Assembly (NCBI GenBank): GCA_021838985.1
Contig: JAKCCC010000037.1
Span: 1 to 10,128, forward strand
DNA length: 10,128 nucleotides
Reading direction: 5' to 3'
Origin: Planctomycetota bacterium
GTDB lineage: Bacteria > Planctomycetota > Phycisphaerae > WQYP01
The position numbers and the translations under genes were made by a program. The notes beneath the pieces are model-generated. The model had not been told where the DNA came from, did not search any database, and saw only the letters and a program-made list of their open reading frames with translations. Of this stretch, positions 1-6,510 are shown one piece after another (position 1 is the stretch's first letter; each line of letters starts with the position of its first letter).

Positions 1-193
1 CCGGCTGCACCACGCCGATATTGCGCAGCTCAATTGGCACATTTTCCGACCGCACCACGGCAATTTTCACCAAGGCTGGAGGTGCTGCGGGCGGCCCGGT
101 AGCGCTTTTGGAACAGGCGGCCAGCATCACCGCGGTGGGCAGCAAAACAACCACCAAGCGGGCGGGGCCATCCCTAAAGCAGGTACGTATCAT
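1..193 (-). CDS. RND efflux periplasmic adaptor (AcrA/MexA-type lipoprotein), N-terminal fragment
   Basis: A reading frame starts at an ATG (191-193) and stays open to the left edge, giving 64 residues. It begins MIRTCFRDG, then has a hydrophobic stretch (about 13-25) ending in the lipobox LAAC, with the lipidated Cys at residue 27. A Pro/Ala linker follows, and then VKIAVVRSENVPIELRNIG, which resembles the first strand of RND membrane-fusion proteins of the AcrA/MexA type. Such proteins are anchored to the inner membrane and bridge an RND pump to an outer-membrane channel. The start lies 48 bp after the stop of the outer-membrane channel gene on the same strand, the usual OMF-adaptor-RND neighbourhood. 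The Shine-Dalgarno sequence is weak (CGAGA just before ATG). The C-terminal part and any RND pump gene lie outside the window. Identification rests on the lipobox, the conserved N-terminal strand and context. Confidence 0.72.
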   Translation of the reverse strand, partial: MIRTCFRDGPARLVVVLLPTAVMLAACSKSATGPPAAPPALVKIAVVRSENVPIELRNIGVVQP

Positions 194-241
194 TCTCGTG
201 TTTTTCGCGTGTTGCGTGGTGGAAATCCTCTTCGCTGCGTT

Positions 242-1852
242 TTAGTGGCCCATCGCGCCGCGCGCCTTCGCAGCCGGCGGGCTGTTCTCGGTGGGCGCGT
301 TCCAGCCGCCGCCCAGGGCGACATAAAGCGACACCAAATCATTCGACACGGCCAGGTTGCTTTGCACCAGCGCCGTGCGCGCGCCTAACAAAGCGTTTTG
401 GGCCAACAGCACGTTGGTAAAATCGGTCAGGCCGTTGCGGTAAAGCTCCTCGGCATAGGTCATCGTCTTGCGATATTCCACAACCTCCTTTTCCAGGGCA
501 ACCCGATGGGCCTGTTCCTGGCGGTAAGCCACCAGGGCGTTCTCCACCTGCTGCAGCGCGTCGAGCACCGTTTCGCGATAGATCAGGTAGGCCTGGTCGC
601 GCAATGCCTGTTGCTGACGGATATTGGCTTGAATCGCTCCGGAACTAAAGATGGCCCAGGAAACGCTTGGCCCGATGCCCCAAGCCACGCTATGCGCGTC
701 GAACCAGTCGGCGGCATTCTGCGAGGCCAAGCCCAAATTACCATTAATCGTCAGGGTGGGAAACAGCTCCGCTACCGCTACACCGATTTGGGCGGTGGCG
801 GCGGCGAGCTGCCGCTCCGCACCGCGCACATCCGGCCGGCGCAGCAGCAGTGCGGAAGGCAGGCCGATAGGCACCCGCGGGGGCACTGGCGGAATGGCCC
901 CCGGCGCGGAAAGTGTCTTTATCAGGACGCCGGGCGATTGGCCCAACAAAACGCCCAAAGCGTAAATGAGCTGGCGCTGCTGGATCAGCAGACCGGGCAA
1001 CTCGGCCCGCACACTGGCCAACAGCGCCTCGGCGTTGGCGACGTTGTACTGGGTGGAAAATCCTGCGCCCATCTGCTGGCGTGCCAGAGCGACGGTTTTT
1101 TCCTGGGTGACAATGGTCTCCCGTGCAACCTGGATTTCCTGCTGCACGCCGCGCAGCGTGATGTAATCCGTGGCCACCTCCCCGACCAACGCCACCTGGG
1201 TGTTGTGCTGACTGTCTACGGCCGCCTGAATACTGGCCTGCGCCGCCTGGACGCTCCGCCGGATACCCCCGAACAGGTCCAGCTCCCAGGTTCCATTGAA
1301 GCCGGCGTTGTAGCTGTCGCCCGGCGGCGTGCTATGGGGCGGTTTGAAAAGATCAGCGCTGCTTTGGCTGCGCTGGTAGGAGCCCGCGGCATTGACGAAC
1401 GGCCCCAGGTTCGCCGCGGCGATCTGCAGCGCGGCCCGCGCCTGGCGCACCCGCGCTGCGGCCAGCCGCAGATCCAGGTTGCCCGCCAGGGCGCGATGGA
1501 TCAGCGCCGTCAGTTGGGGATCTTTAAACCGCCGCCACCATCGGTCCAGATGGGCTGGCTGCGCGGAAACGGTGCTTAAAAGAGGGGCGCCGGCCGGTGT
1601 CTTGACCGCCGCCCCATCCGACCACTTTGCCGGCATCGTCATGGCTGGCGGGTGGTAATTCGGGCCAACGGTGCAACCGGCGAGGAGCAGCGCCAGACCC
1701 CAAGGCCCCCACCACGGGCTAACGAAAACGCGAAGGCGCGAAGGCGCGAAGAATGACGATTTAACCGCAGAGGACGCAGAGGAACGCGGAGGACGACGGA
1801 AATCCACAGATTGCGCAGATGGCCCAACGCGGCGAAGCCGCAACCAAAACAT
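242..1852 (-). CDS. Outer-membrane efflux lipoprotein, NodT/TolC family
   Basis: This is the outer-membrane channel of a tripartite efflux system (OEP family, NodT-type). The lipoprotein signal reads GPWGLALLLAGC, followed by TVGPNYHPPAMTMPAKW, the typical mature start of this family. The mature part is about 477 residues, the normal length, with two OEP repeats including ALIHRALAGNLDLRLAAARV and later LLRRPDVRGAERQLAAATAQIGVA. It lies downstream of an ABC-type adaptor/ATPase/permease set and upstream of an RND adaptor, so it could be the exit duct for either. The start is uncertain. The frame is open to an ATG at 2131, overlapping the permease stop, but residues encoded upstream of about 1725 look like translated repeats. 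I chose the ATG at 1852, which has a G-rich stretch just upstream. That puts the lipobox Cys near residue 60, an unusually long n-region. No ATG, GTG or TTG lies closer in frame. Confidence 0.88.
   Translation of the reverse strand: MFWLRLRRVGPSAQSVDFRRPPRSSASSAVKSSFFAPSRLRVFVSPWWGPWGLALLLAGCTVGPNYHPPAMTMPAKWSDGAAVKTPAGAPLLSTVSAQPAHLDRWWRRFKDPQLTALIHRALAGNLDLRLAAARVRQARAALQIAAANLGPFVNAAGSYQRSQSSADLFKPPHSTPPGDSYNAGFNGTWELDLFGGIRRSVQAAQASIQAAVDSQHNTQVALVGEVATDYITLRGVQQEIQVARETIVTQEKTVALARQQMGAGFSTQYNVANAEALLASVRAELPGLLIQQRQLIYALGVLLGQSPGVLIKTLSAPGAIPPVPPRVPIGLPSALLLRRPDVRGAERQLAAATAQIGVAVAELFPTLTINGNLGLASQNAADWFDAHSVAWGIGPSVSWAIFSSGAIQANIRQQQALRDQAYLIYRETVLDALQQVENALVAYRQEQAHRVALEKEVVEYRKTMTYAEELYRNGLTDFTNVLLAQNALLGARTALVQSNLAVSNDLVSLYVALGGGWNAPTENSPPAAKARGAMGH
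1728..1820. repeat. Cluster of short degenerate direct repeats
   Basis: Three kinds of short tandem unit sit side by side. Positions 1728-1751 hold three 8-bp units (ACGCGAAG, GCGCGAAG, GCGCGAAG). Positions 1766-1800 hold 9-bp units (CGCAGAGGA twice, then CGCGGAGGA after one extra A, then CGACGGA). Positions 1805-1820 hold CACAGATT followed by GCGCAGAT, and CACAGATG recurs at 1961-1968. From memory, units of this type recur in intergenic DNA of Planctomycetota and Verrucomicrobiota and produce spurious peptides such as FAPSRLRVF and KTRRREGAK. No name is assigned here. The block lies next to the signal-peptide coding region of the outer-membrane lipoprotein and confuses its start. Confidence 0.7.
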
Positions 1853-1856
1853 ATAG

Positions 1857-1874
1857 CCCCCGGCTTGCCGGGGG
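1857..1874. repeat. Perfect 7-bp hairpin with CTTG loop
   Basis: CCCCCGG (1857-1863) and CCGGGGG (1868-1874) pair perfectly around a four-base loop. On the minus strand the structure lies 4 nt upstream of the ATG at 1852 and contains the only G-rich stretch that could act as a ribosome-binding site there. No T-run follows, so an intrinsic terminator is not supported. It is probably part of the same intergenic repeat element, which fills most of the gap between the permease stop (2124) and the lipoprotein start. Nothing else gene-like is seen in that gap. Confidence 0.6.
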
Positions 1875-2123
1875 TAGCGCTCTGCCGAACCTCGGAATCT
1901 TTGTATCGAACACAAATCTTCGCGCCGCGCGCGGAAACCGGGAAATGGCGCCCCAAAGTTCACAGATGACGAGTGACTGCGGCGCCACGGGAACACGACG
2001 TACCGACCGGGGCCTTTCGTTTTCGGTTTGCGGTGTGCGGCGGGACCGGCTGCGACCTGGTTCTTGTACGCCAGCCTTGGTATTTCGCGCCGGGCGTGTT
2101 GTTCGATATTACAGCAATGGTCA

Positions 2124-3491
2124 TTATTCATATCTTAGCGCCTCAATGGGATCCAGGCGTGACGCCTTCCAGGCCGGATACCAGCCGAAAATAAGCCCCA
2201 CGCCGGCCGCCACCGCCACGGAAGCGATGATGGCCGGAACGGAAACCGCGATGGGCCAATGGAGCATGTTTTTGATGAGGCTGGAAAGTCCCTCGCCGGC
2301 GATAATTCCGAGAAGGCCGCCGCACAGGCATAAGACCATGGCTTCGAGGACAAACTGGCTTAGAATGTCCCGGGCTTTGGCGCCGACCGCCATGCGTAGG
2401 CCGATTTCCCGCGTGCGCTCCGTGACCGAAACCAGCATGATGTTCATAATGCCCACGCCGCCGACGAGCAGGGAAATCAGGGCCACGCCCGTAAGCAGGT
2501 TGGTCATCATGGTCGACGTTTTGCCCAAGGCCTGGGAAATTTCCGCCAGATTGCGGATATTGAAATCGCTGGGCTGGCCCGGCTGCAAGTGATGGCGTTG
2601 CCGCAGAAGAGTGGTGATTTCCTGGGTGGCCTGCGGGATCTGCGCCAGGGTGGGCACCGCCACGAAGATACCGTTGACATTCGGAAAACTTACCGGCTGG
2701 GGCGTATCGAGCTGTTCACTGGCGGAGGCGGTGGGATACAGACTCTGCGCTGTTTCGGGGTACAACTGGTCGGTGGACGCCGGGCTGGAAGACGCAGCGG
2801 CCGTATTCTGATTTTGATTTTCCAAAGCGCTGCCGGAAACGCGGTATTTCAGAGTAGTCCACGGCAGAACGATGACGTCATCCTGGTCCATCCCCATCAT
2901 GTTGGCGCCTTTTCTGGCCAGCACGCCAACAACCCGCAACGGCACATTTTGCACCAGAATGGTTTTTCCCACCGCCCTGCCGCTGGGAAAAAGCTCCCGT
3001 ACATCCGTTTGCCCCAACAGACAGACTTCATTGGCGCCCAGAACGTCGGCGTTGGTAATGGGACGGCCTTCCACGACCGGCCAATCACGGATCTTCAGAA
3101 AGGCCGGAGTGGTGCCATAGATAAACTGAGGGACCCAATTCTGATTGCCCCGGACCAACTGCAGGCGGGCGTGAACCATGGGGGCGGCCGCCGCAACCGT
3201 TGGACAGTCCCGCGCGATGGCAGCGGCATCTTCCGCGGTAAGCGTTACGGCGCTGCCCCCGCCAAAGGAAACACCGCCGCTGGCCGCGGCGCCGGGAAAG
3301 ACAATCAGGGTATTAGCGCCCATGCTCGTGAAGGTCTGCTTGATAGCCGCCGAGGAGCCTTCGCCGATCTGCACCATGGCAATCACCGAGGCGATGCCGA
3401 TGATGATGCCCAGGGTGGTCAAGGCGGAGCGCAAGGGATTGCGGCGCAGGGCGCGGAACGCGGTTTTCAAGGTGGCCGTGATTTTAAGCAT
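2124..3491 (-). CDS. MacB-type ABC efflux permease (FtsX/MacB_PCD)
   Basis: This 455-residue protein is the inner-membrane part of a MacAB-type mechanotransmission ABC exporter. TM1 is about residues 25-42 (TTLGIIIGIASVIAMVQIG). A large periplasmic domain follows, then three C-terminal TM segments at about 329-352, 381-402 and 417-440. The family signature GIMNIMLVSVTERTREIGLR and the ending WKASRLDPIEALRYE are both present. The start at 3491 is preferred over the longer frame from 3533 because GGAGGT (3499-3504 on the minus strand) lies 7 nt before it. ATG and the upstream ATPase stop interlock in ATGCTTAA, an 8-bp overlap implying translational coupling. The periplasmic domain carries a Ser/Gln/Asn/Pro-rich stretch at about 218-268. 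E. coli MacB has ATPase and permease in one chain; here they are two genes, as in YknYZ-type systems. Confidence 0.93.
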   Translation of the reverse strand: MLKITATLKTAFRALRRNPLRSALTTLGIIIGIASVIAMVQIGEGSSAAIKQTFTSMGANTLIVFPGAAASGGVSFGGGSAVTLTAEDAAAIARDCPTVAAAAPMVHARLQLVRGNQNWVPQFIYGTTPAFLKIRDWPVVEGRPITNADVLGANEVCLLGQTDVRELFPSGRAVGKTILVQNVPLRVVGVLARKGANMMGMDQDDVIVLPWTTLKYRVSGSALENQNQNTAAASSSPASTDQLYPETAQSLYPTASASEQLDTPQPVSFPNVNGIFVAVPTLAQIPQATQEITTLLRQRHHLQPGQPSDFNIRNLAEISQALGKTSTMMTNLLTGVALISLLVGGVGIMNIMLVSVTERTREIGLRMAVGAKARDILSQFVLEAMVLCLCGGLLGIIAGEGLSSLIKNMLHWPIAVSVPAIIASVAVAAGVGLIFGWYPAWKASRLDPIEALRYE

Positions 3492-4200
3492 GCGGCGGAC
3501 CTCCCGCCGGCCCGGCCGCGACCGCGTCACCAATCAAGCCATCCTTGATGTGGATCACGCGCTGGGCGTGCGCCGCCACGTTGGCATCGTGCGTGACCAG
3601 GACCATGGTGATTCCCTGCCCGGTGTTAAGCTGTTGGAACATCTGCAGGACTTCCTCGCTGGTGTGCGAATCCAGATTGCCGGTGGGTTCATCCGCCAGC
3701 ACCAGACGCGGGTTGTTCACCAGGGCGCGGGCGATGGCCACGCGCTGTTGCTGTCCCCCGGAAAGCTGGGCTGGCTCATGATGCATGCGTTCTGCCAACC
3801 CGACGCGCTCCAGCCACTGCACCGCCCGCTGCCGCGCCGCCTTCGCCGATAAACCGTCCTCCACGTAGTTCGTCGGCAGCAGCACGTTTTCCAAGGCGCT
3901 GGTCCTGGGTAGCAAGTTGAAATTTTGGAACACAAACCCAATTTTGCTGTTGCGCAGCACGGCCCGCTGATTCGGAGAGAGGCGGGATATTTCCTGGCCA
4001 TCAAAAAAGTACGACCCGGCGGTGGGACGATCCAGACACCCTAAAATATTCATCAAGGTAGTCTTGCCGGAACCCGAAGCTCCCATGAGGGCCACCAGCT
4101 CACCGGTGGCAATGGTCAGGGAAACGCCCTTCAGGACGGCCAGGTCGCCGCCGCCCAGGCGGTACGTCTTATATAAACCGTCCGTCTTAATGAGGTCCAT
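3484..4200 (-). CDS. MacB-type ABC exporter ATPase
   Basis: This is a 238-residue nucleotide-binding subunit of the MacB/LolD/YknY group that powers the adjacent permease from the cytoplasm. Walker A is GASGSGKTT (40-48), the Q-loop is Q92 in GFVFQNFNLL, and the signature is LSGGQ (146-150). Walker B is LVLADE (166-171), the D-loop is GNLD (174-177) and the H-loop is His204 in LVTHD. All catalytic motifs are intact and the length is normal for a free-standing ATPase of this group. The C-terminal tail after about 225 is Gly/Ala/Pro-rich and not conserved. It starts 30 bp after the adaptor stop with GGAG about 8 nt upstream of the ATG, and its stop overlaps the permease start, so adaptor, ATPase and permease should be made from one message. 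Confidence 0.95.
   Translation of the reverse strand: MDLIKTDGLYKTYRLGGGDLAVLKGVSLTIATGELVALMGASGSGKTTLMNILGCLDRPTAGSYFFDGQEISRLSPNQRAVLRNSKIGFVFQNFNLLPRTSALENVLLPTNYVEDGLSAKAARQRAVQWLERVGLAERMHHEPAQLSGGQQQRVAIARALVNNPRLVLADEPTGNLDSHTSEEVLQMFQQLNTGQGITMVLVTHDANVAAHAQRVIHIKDGLIGDAVAAGPAGGPPHA
3499..3505 (-). promoter_or_regulatory. Strong Shine-Dalgarno deciding the permease start
   Basis: GGGAGGT on the minus strand lies 7 nt before the ATG at 3491. It sits inside the last codons of the ATPase gene. It supports the 3491 start over the in-frame upstream start at 3533 and fits coupled translation of the two subunits. Confidence 0.7.
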
Positions 4201-4230
4201 GACAAGGCTCCGCTGGGGTGCAAGCGACGA

Positions 4231-5571
4231 TCACGTGCTCTTCTTGTGGCGGGCGAAAGGATGCGGTATAAACGGATTGCTGGCCGAGGGCGCACGGGAG
4301 CGAGCCTGCCGCTCGCCGACGACCACGCGCGTTCCCGGCTTTAGGGTCGGAGAAAAGATTTCGGTTTGATAGTCGTTGGCCAATCCCAATTGCACCGTGA
4401 GCGGCCGGACGTATCCACCGTCGGGGATCCAGACCGTGCCGGTAGGGCGATGCACTCCCCCAGGGGCGCCGGGCGCCATCGGCGATTTTCCGGCGGCAGG
4501 GGCGGAGGGGGACGGTTTCGCCTCGCGGCCAGCAAGGATCTCGCTGCTACGGGGAACCCAGCGCAGGGCGGCATTGGGAACCATCAGCACATTTTTCCGC
4601 TGGGCCACTAAAATATCCGCCTGGGCGGTTAAATAGGGCAACAGCTCGCCGCCGGGATTATTGGTATCCACCACCACCGTGTAGGTAACCACATTCTGCA
4701 CCATGGTGGCGTTCAGACGCACCTGTGAGACCACGCCGTGAAACTGGCGGTTCGGAAAAGCGTACACGGTGAAGGTTACCGGATCACCGGGACGAACGCG
4801 CCCAATATCGGCTTCGTTGACGGAAAGCCAAATTTGAATCTTACTGAGGTCCTCGGCCAGCAGGAATAAGCTGGGCGTATTGAAACTGGACGCAACCGTT
4901 TCGCCAATTTCCACGCGGCGGTCGATCACCACGCCTTTCACCGGCGAGGTGATCGTACAATAGTGCAGCAGGACGGTGTCGTAGTCCAGCTTGGCCTGCG
5001 CCGCCCGCACCGCCATTCGAGCCTGATCCACGGAAGCGACGCCGACCTGCACCTTGGCCTGGGCCTGGTCATACGTGGATTTATATGCGTCATATTGGCT
5101 AGCCGAGAGGGACACGGAGTTGGGCCCGAGCTTTTTCGCCCGGCGCCAGTCCGCCCGGGCATCCTGATAGGCGGCTTGATCCTGCTGCAAATTGGCCCTC
5201 GCTACCTCCACGTTGGCTCTCGCTTCGGCCAACGCCGCCTTATCCGACTCCACATTCGCCGCGTAAAGCGACGGATCGATCTGCGCCAGCACGGTTCCCT
5301 TACGCACCGGCGAGTCATAATCCACCTGGTGCCCGGCGGCGTCCTTTCCGAAGAACGCAATGCGGCCACTGACCTGGGCGCCTACATCCACCACATCCCG
5401 CGGTTCCAGCGTGCCCGTGGCGCTGACGGTCGCCTGGAGCATTCCTTTCGTCACGGGCGCGGTTTTAAAAACAACCTTCACTTGACGGGGGCTGGTCCAC
5501 CACCGCCAGGCGGCGTACCCCGCCACACTCACCACGATCACCACCACGATTACTTTTATTGCGGTCTTCAT
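4231..5571 (-). CDS. macA: MacA-like periplasmic adaptor (HlyD/RND-MFP family)
   Basis: This 446-residue protein links the MacB-type transporter to an outer-membrane channel. It has an N-terminal membrane anchor (residues 5-22, IKVIVVVIVVSVAGYAAW) rather than a lipobox. TGTLEPRDVVDVGAQVSGRI (52-71) matches the MacA first lipoyl half-motif, and PVKGVVIDRRVEIGETV (210-226) forms the second. Between them an Ala/Gln-rich segment (about 105-200) should form the alpha-helical coiled-coil hairpin. A beta-barrel domain follows (about 245-325). The C-terminal membrane-proximal domain holds a Pro/Ala-rich insert (about 349-376) before TVWIPDGGYVRPLTVQLGL. The gene starts 24 bp after the MarR regulator stop, with AGGG about 8 nt before the ATG, and is followed 30 bp later by the ATPase gene. 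Family assignment is firm; orthology to E. coli MacA is inferred from motifs and operon order. Confidence 0.92.
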   Translation of the reverse strand: MKTAIKVIVVVIVVSVAGYAAWRWWTSPRQVKVVFKTAPVTKGMLQATVSATGTLEPRDVVDVGAQVSGRIAFFGKDAAGHQVDYDSPVRKGTVLAQIDPSLYAANVESDKAALAEARANVEVARANLQQDQAAYQDARADWRRAKKLGPNSVSLSASQYDAYKSTYDQAQAKVQVGVASVDQARMAVRAAQAKLDYDTVLLHYCTITSPVKGVVIDRRVEIGETVASSFNTPSLFLLAEDLSKIQIWLSVNEADIGRVRPGDPVTFTVYAFPNRQFHGVVSQVRLNATMVQNVVTYTVVVDTNNPGGELLPYLTAQADILVAQRKNVLMVPNAALRWVPRSSEILAGREAKPSPSAPAAGKSPMAPGAPGGVHRPTGTVWIPDGGYVRPLTVQLGLANDYQTEIFSPTLKPGTRVVVGERQARSRAPSASNPFIPHPFARHKKST

Positions 5572-5595
5572 TGGTTGACCCTGTTGTCACCGGTC

Positions 5596-6291
5596 CTATT
5601 GGGGTTCAAACAGCGGCCGCAGCGTCTGGGCCGCACAAAACAAAAAGGCCCGCTCCGTTGCCGTCAATGGGCCGAACAATTCCGCCAGATGCCGTTGCGC
5701 CGAGTGCATGACACTTTGCAGCACCCGCTGCCCCGCGGCGGTCAGGGAAAGCAGGGCCCGGCGGCGATCCCGCTGGTCCGCCTGGCGCCGAATCAATCTC
5801 TGCCGCTCCAGCTCATCGGCCAGCTTAGAGGCGGAGGGCAGGGTCAGGCCAATGTGTTCCGCCGCCCCGGATATCGAAAGTTCCCCCCGGCGGTAAATCG
5901 CCAGCATCATGCGGAATTGACCCATCTTCAGTTCCGGCCCTCCGGCCCTTCTTACGTGGCGGCGCAACACCGCCATCATCTGGGGAATCAGTTCCAAAAA
6001 GGCCCGGGCCAGGCTGTCCGCGTCGACTACCTGGCTGCCCGCGCCGTCCGATACCCCTTCCCCCGGCGGCCGACCATTGCGGGCAGCGTCCCCCTGCCGC
6101 AACGACCGCAACGCGGGAGCCGCCGCGGCTCCCAGCGAAGGATCCGCCCGGCGCCGCAGCCCTCGACCACGCCCCCGCCCCCCTCCCAGCGCCGCCTCCC
6201 ACTTTTCCGCCGCCCGCGGAGCTCCCGCCGTCGGAAGCCCCGCGCGGCGGGTGGCGTGGCGCGGCCTGCCATCATACTTTAATTTCAACAT
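5596..6291 (-). CDS. MarR-family winged-helix transcriptional regulator
   Basis: Residues about 92-231 form a normal MarR domain. They comprise a dimerisation helix (SLARAFLELIPQMMAVLRRH), the winged helix-turn-helix (SISGAAEHIGLTLPSASKLADELERQRLI, about 139-167), the wing with QADQRDRRRALLSLT, and a C-terminal dimerisation helix. MarR proteins are dimeric repressors, often relieved by small phenolic or drug ligands, and commonly sit beside the pumps they control. This one leads the ABC efflux operon and faces an MFS pump gene. The first ~90 residues are an unusual Arg/Gly/Ala-rich extension. The ATG at 6291 is kept because a TATAAT lies about 40 nt upstream, but its Shine-Dalgarno is weak. 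In-frame TTG codons at 6111 and 6102 would give 171- or 168-residue proteins, closer to the usual MarR length. Family call is secure; the start is not. Confidence 0.88.
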   Translation of the reverse strand: MLKLKYDGRPRHATRRAGLPTAGAPRAAEKWEAALGGGRGRGRGLRRRADPSLGAAAAPALRSLRQGDAARNGRPPGEGVSDGAGSQVVDADSLARAFLELIPQMMAVLRRHVRRAGGPELKMGQFRMMLAIYRRGELSISGAAEHIGLTLPSASKLADELERQRLIRRQADQRDRRRALLSLTAAGQRVLQSVMHSAQRHLAELFGPLTATERAFLFCAAQTLRPLFEPQ

Positions 6292-6307
6292 TGAAGTAAT
6301 TCACCGT

Positions 6308-6318
6308 GGCATAATGCC
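6308..6318. promoter_or_regulatory. Small palindrome in the marR leader
   Basis: GGCAT-A-ATGCC is a perfect 5+1+5 palindrome about 13 nt downstream of the marR -10 box and 17 nt before the ATG at 6291. A second, shorter inverted repeat, TTCAA-CA-TTGAA, overlaps the start codon (6285-6296). Either could be a repressor site for autoregulation. Both are short enough to occur by chance. Confidence 0.3.
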
Positions 6319-6330
6319 TTCCCATGGCCC

Positions 6331-6336
6331 ATTATA
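6331..6336 (-). promoter_or_regulatory. Candidate -10 box for the marR-efflux operon
   Basis: TATAAT, a perfect sigma-70-type -10 box, lies on the minus strand. It would start transcription near 6324, about 33 nt before the marR ATG. No good -35 hexamer is found at 16-19 bp spacing, so the promoter may be weak or need activation. Confidence 0.4.
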
Positions 6337-6439
6337 GCGGCTTCTGCACCTACGGGATACGTTTCGCCCTTGCCATCACGCCACGCTTTTCCACAGTTCC
6401 CGAAAGCCGTTCAACAGGATAGAACGCACGCCCTAAAAA

Positions 6440-6460
6440 TTAGTTGCATAAGGCAACTAA
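6440..6460. promoter_or_regulatory. Putative MarR operator (8+5+8 perfect inverted repeat)
   Basis: TTAGTTGC (6440-6447), a 5-nt spacer ATAAG, and GCAACTAA (6453-6460) form a perfect inverted repeat. Its size and AT-flanked GTTGC/GCAAC arms resemble operators bound by MarR-family dimers. It lies between the marR and MFS genes and covers the -35 region of the best promoter for the MFS gene, where a bound repressor would block RNA polymerase. Binding by the adjacent MarR protein is inferred from position and symmetry. Confidence 0.65.
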
Positions 6461-6473
6461 AAACTATTATACT
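6445..6473 (+). promoter_or_regulatory. Candidate promoter for the MFS transporter
   Basis: TTGCAT (6445-6450) and TATACT (6468-6473) are separated by exactly 17 bp. The -10 matches consensus at five of six positions; the -35 matches at three. The expected start site is near 6480, leaving an approximately 207-nt leader before the MFS ATG. The -35 lies inside the inverted repeat at 6440-6460. Confidence 0.5.
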
Positions 6474-6510
6474 GCCCTCCAGAGGTTGCGTTTACCGGGA
6501 GCGCACCTTG

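Noticed and set aside
398..1579. 393-codon plus-strand ORF opposite the outer-membrane lipoprotein
   Set aside because: The minus-strand frame has a lipobox and both OEP repeats, while the plus-strand product has none and reads as a shadow.
1728..1820. CRISPR-like tandem repeats
   Set aside because: Units are only 8-9 bp with no unique spacers, and no cas genes are nearby; this is a degenerate short-repeat cluster.
2589..3548. 319-codon plus-strand ORF opposite the permease and ATPase end
   Set aside because: It is the antisense of the MacB-type permease, whose motifs are unmistakable on the minus strand; the plus-strand product has no domain and an odd His/Gly/Arg-rich composition.
4963..6282. 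439-codon plus-strand ORF opposite the adaptor and marR
   Set aside because: It spans two clear minus-strand genes and their intergenic gap, and the translation is Arg/Pro/His-rich with no recognisable domain; a GC-rich antisense open frame.
6387..6395. TTTTCCACA, resembling a DnaA box
   Set aside because: A single copy in an efflux intergenic region with no AT-rich unwinding element, further boxes, or replication genes.
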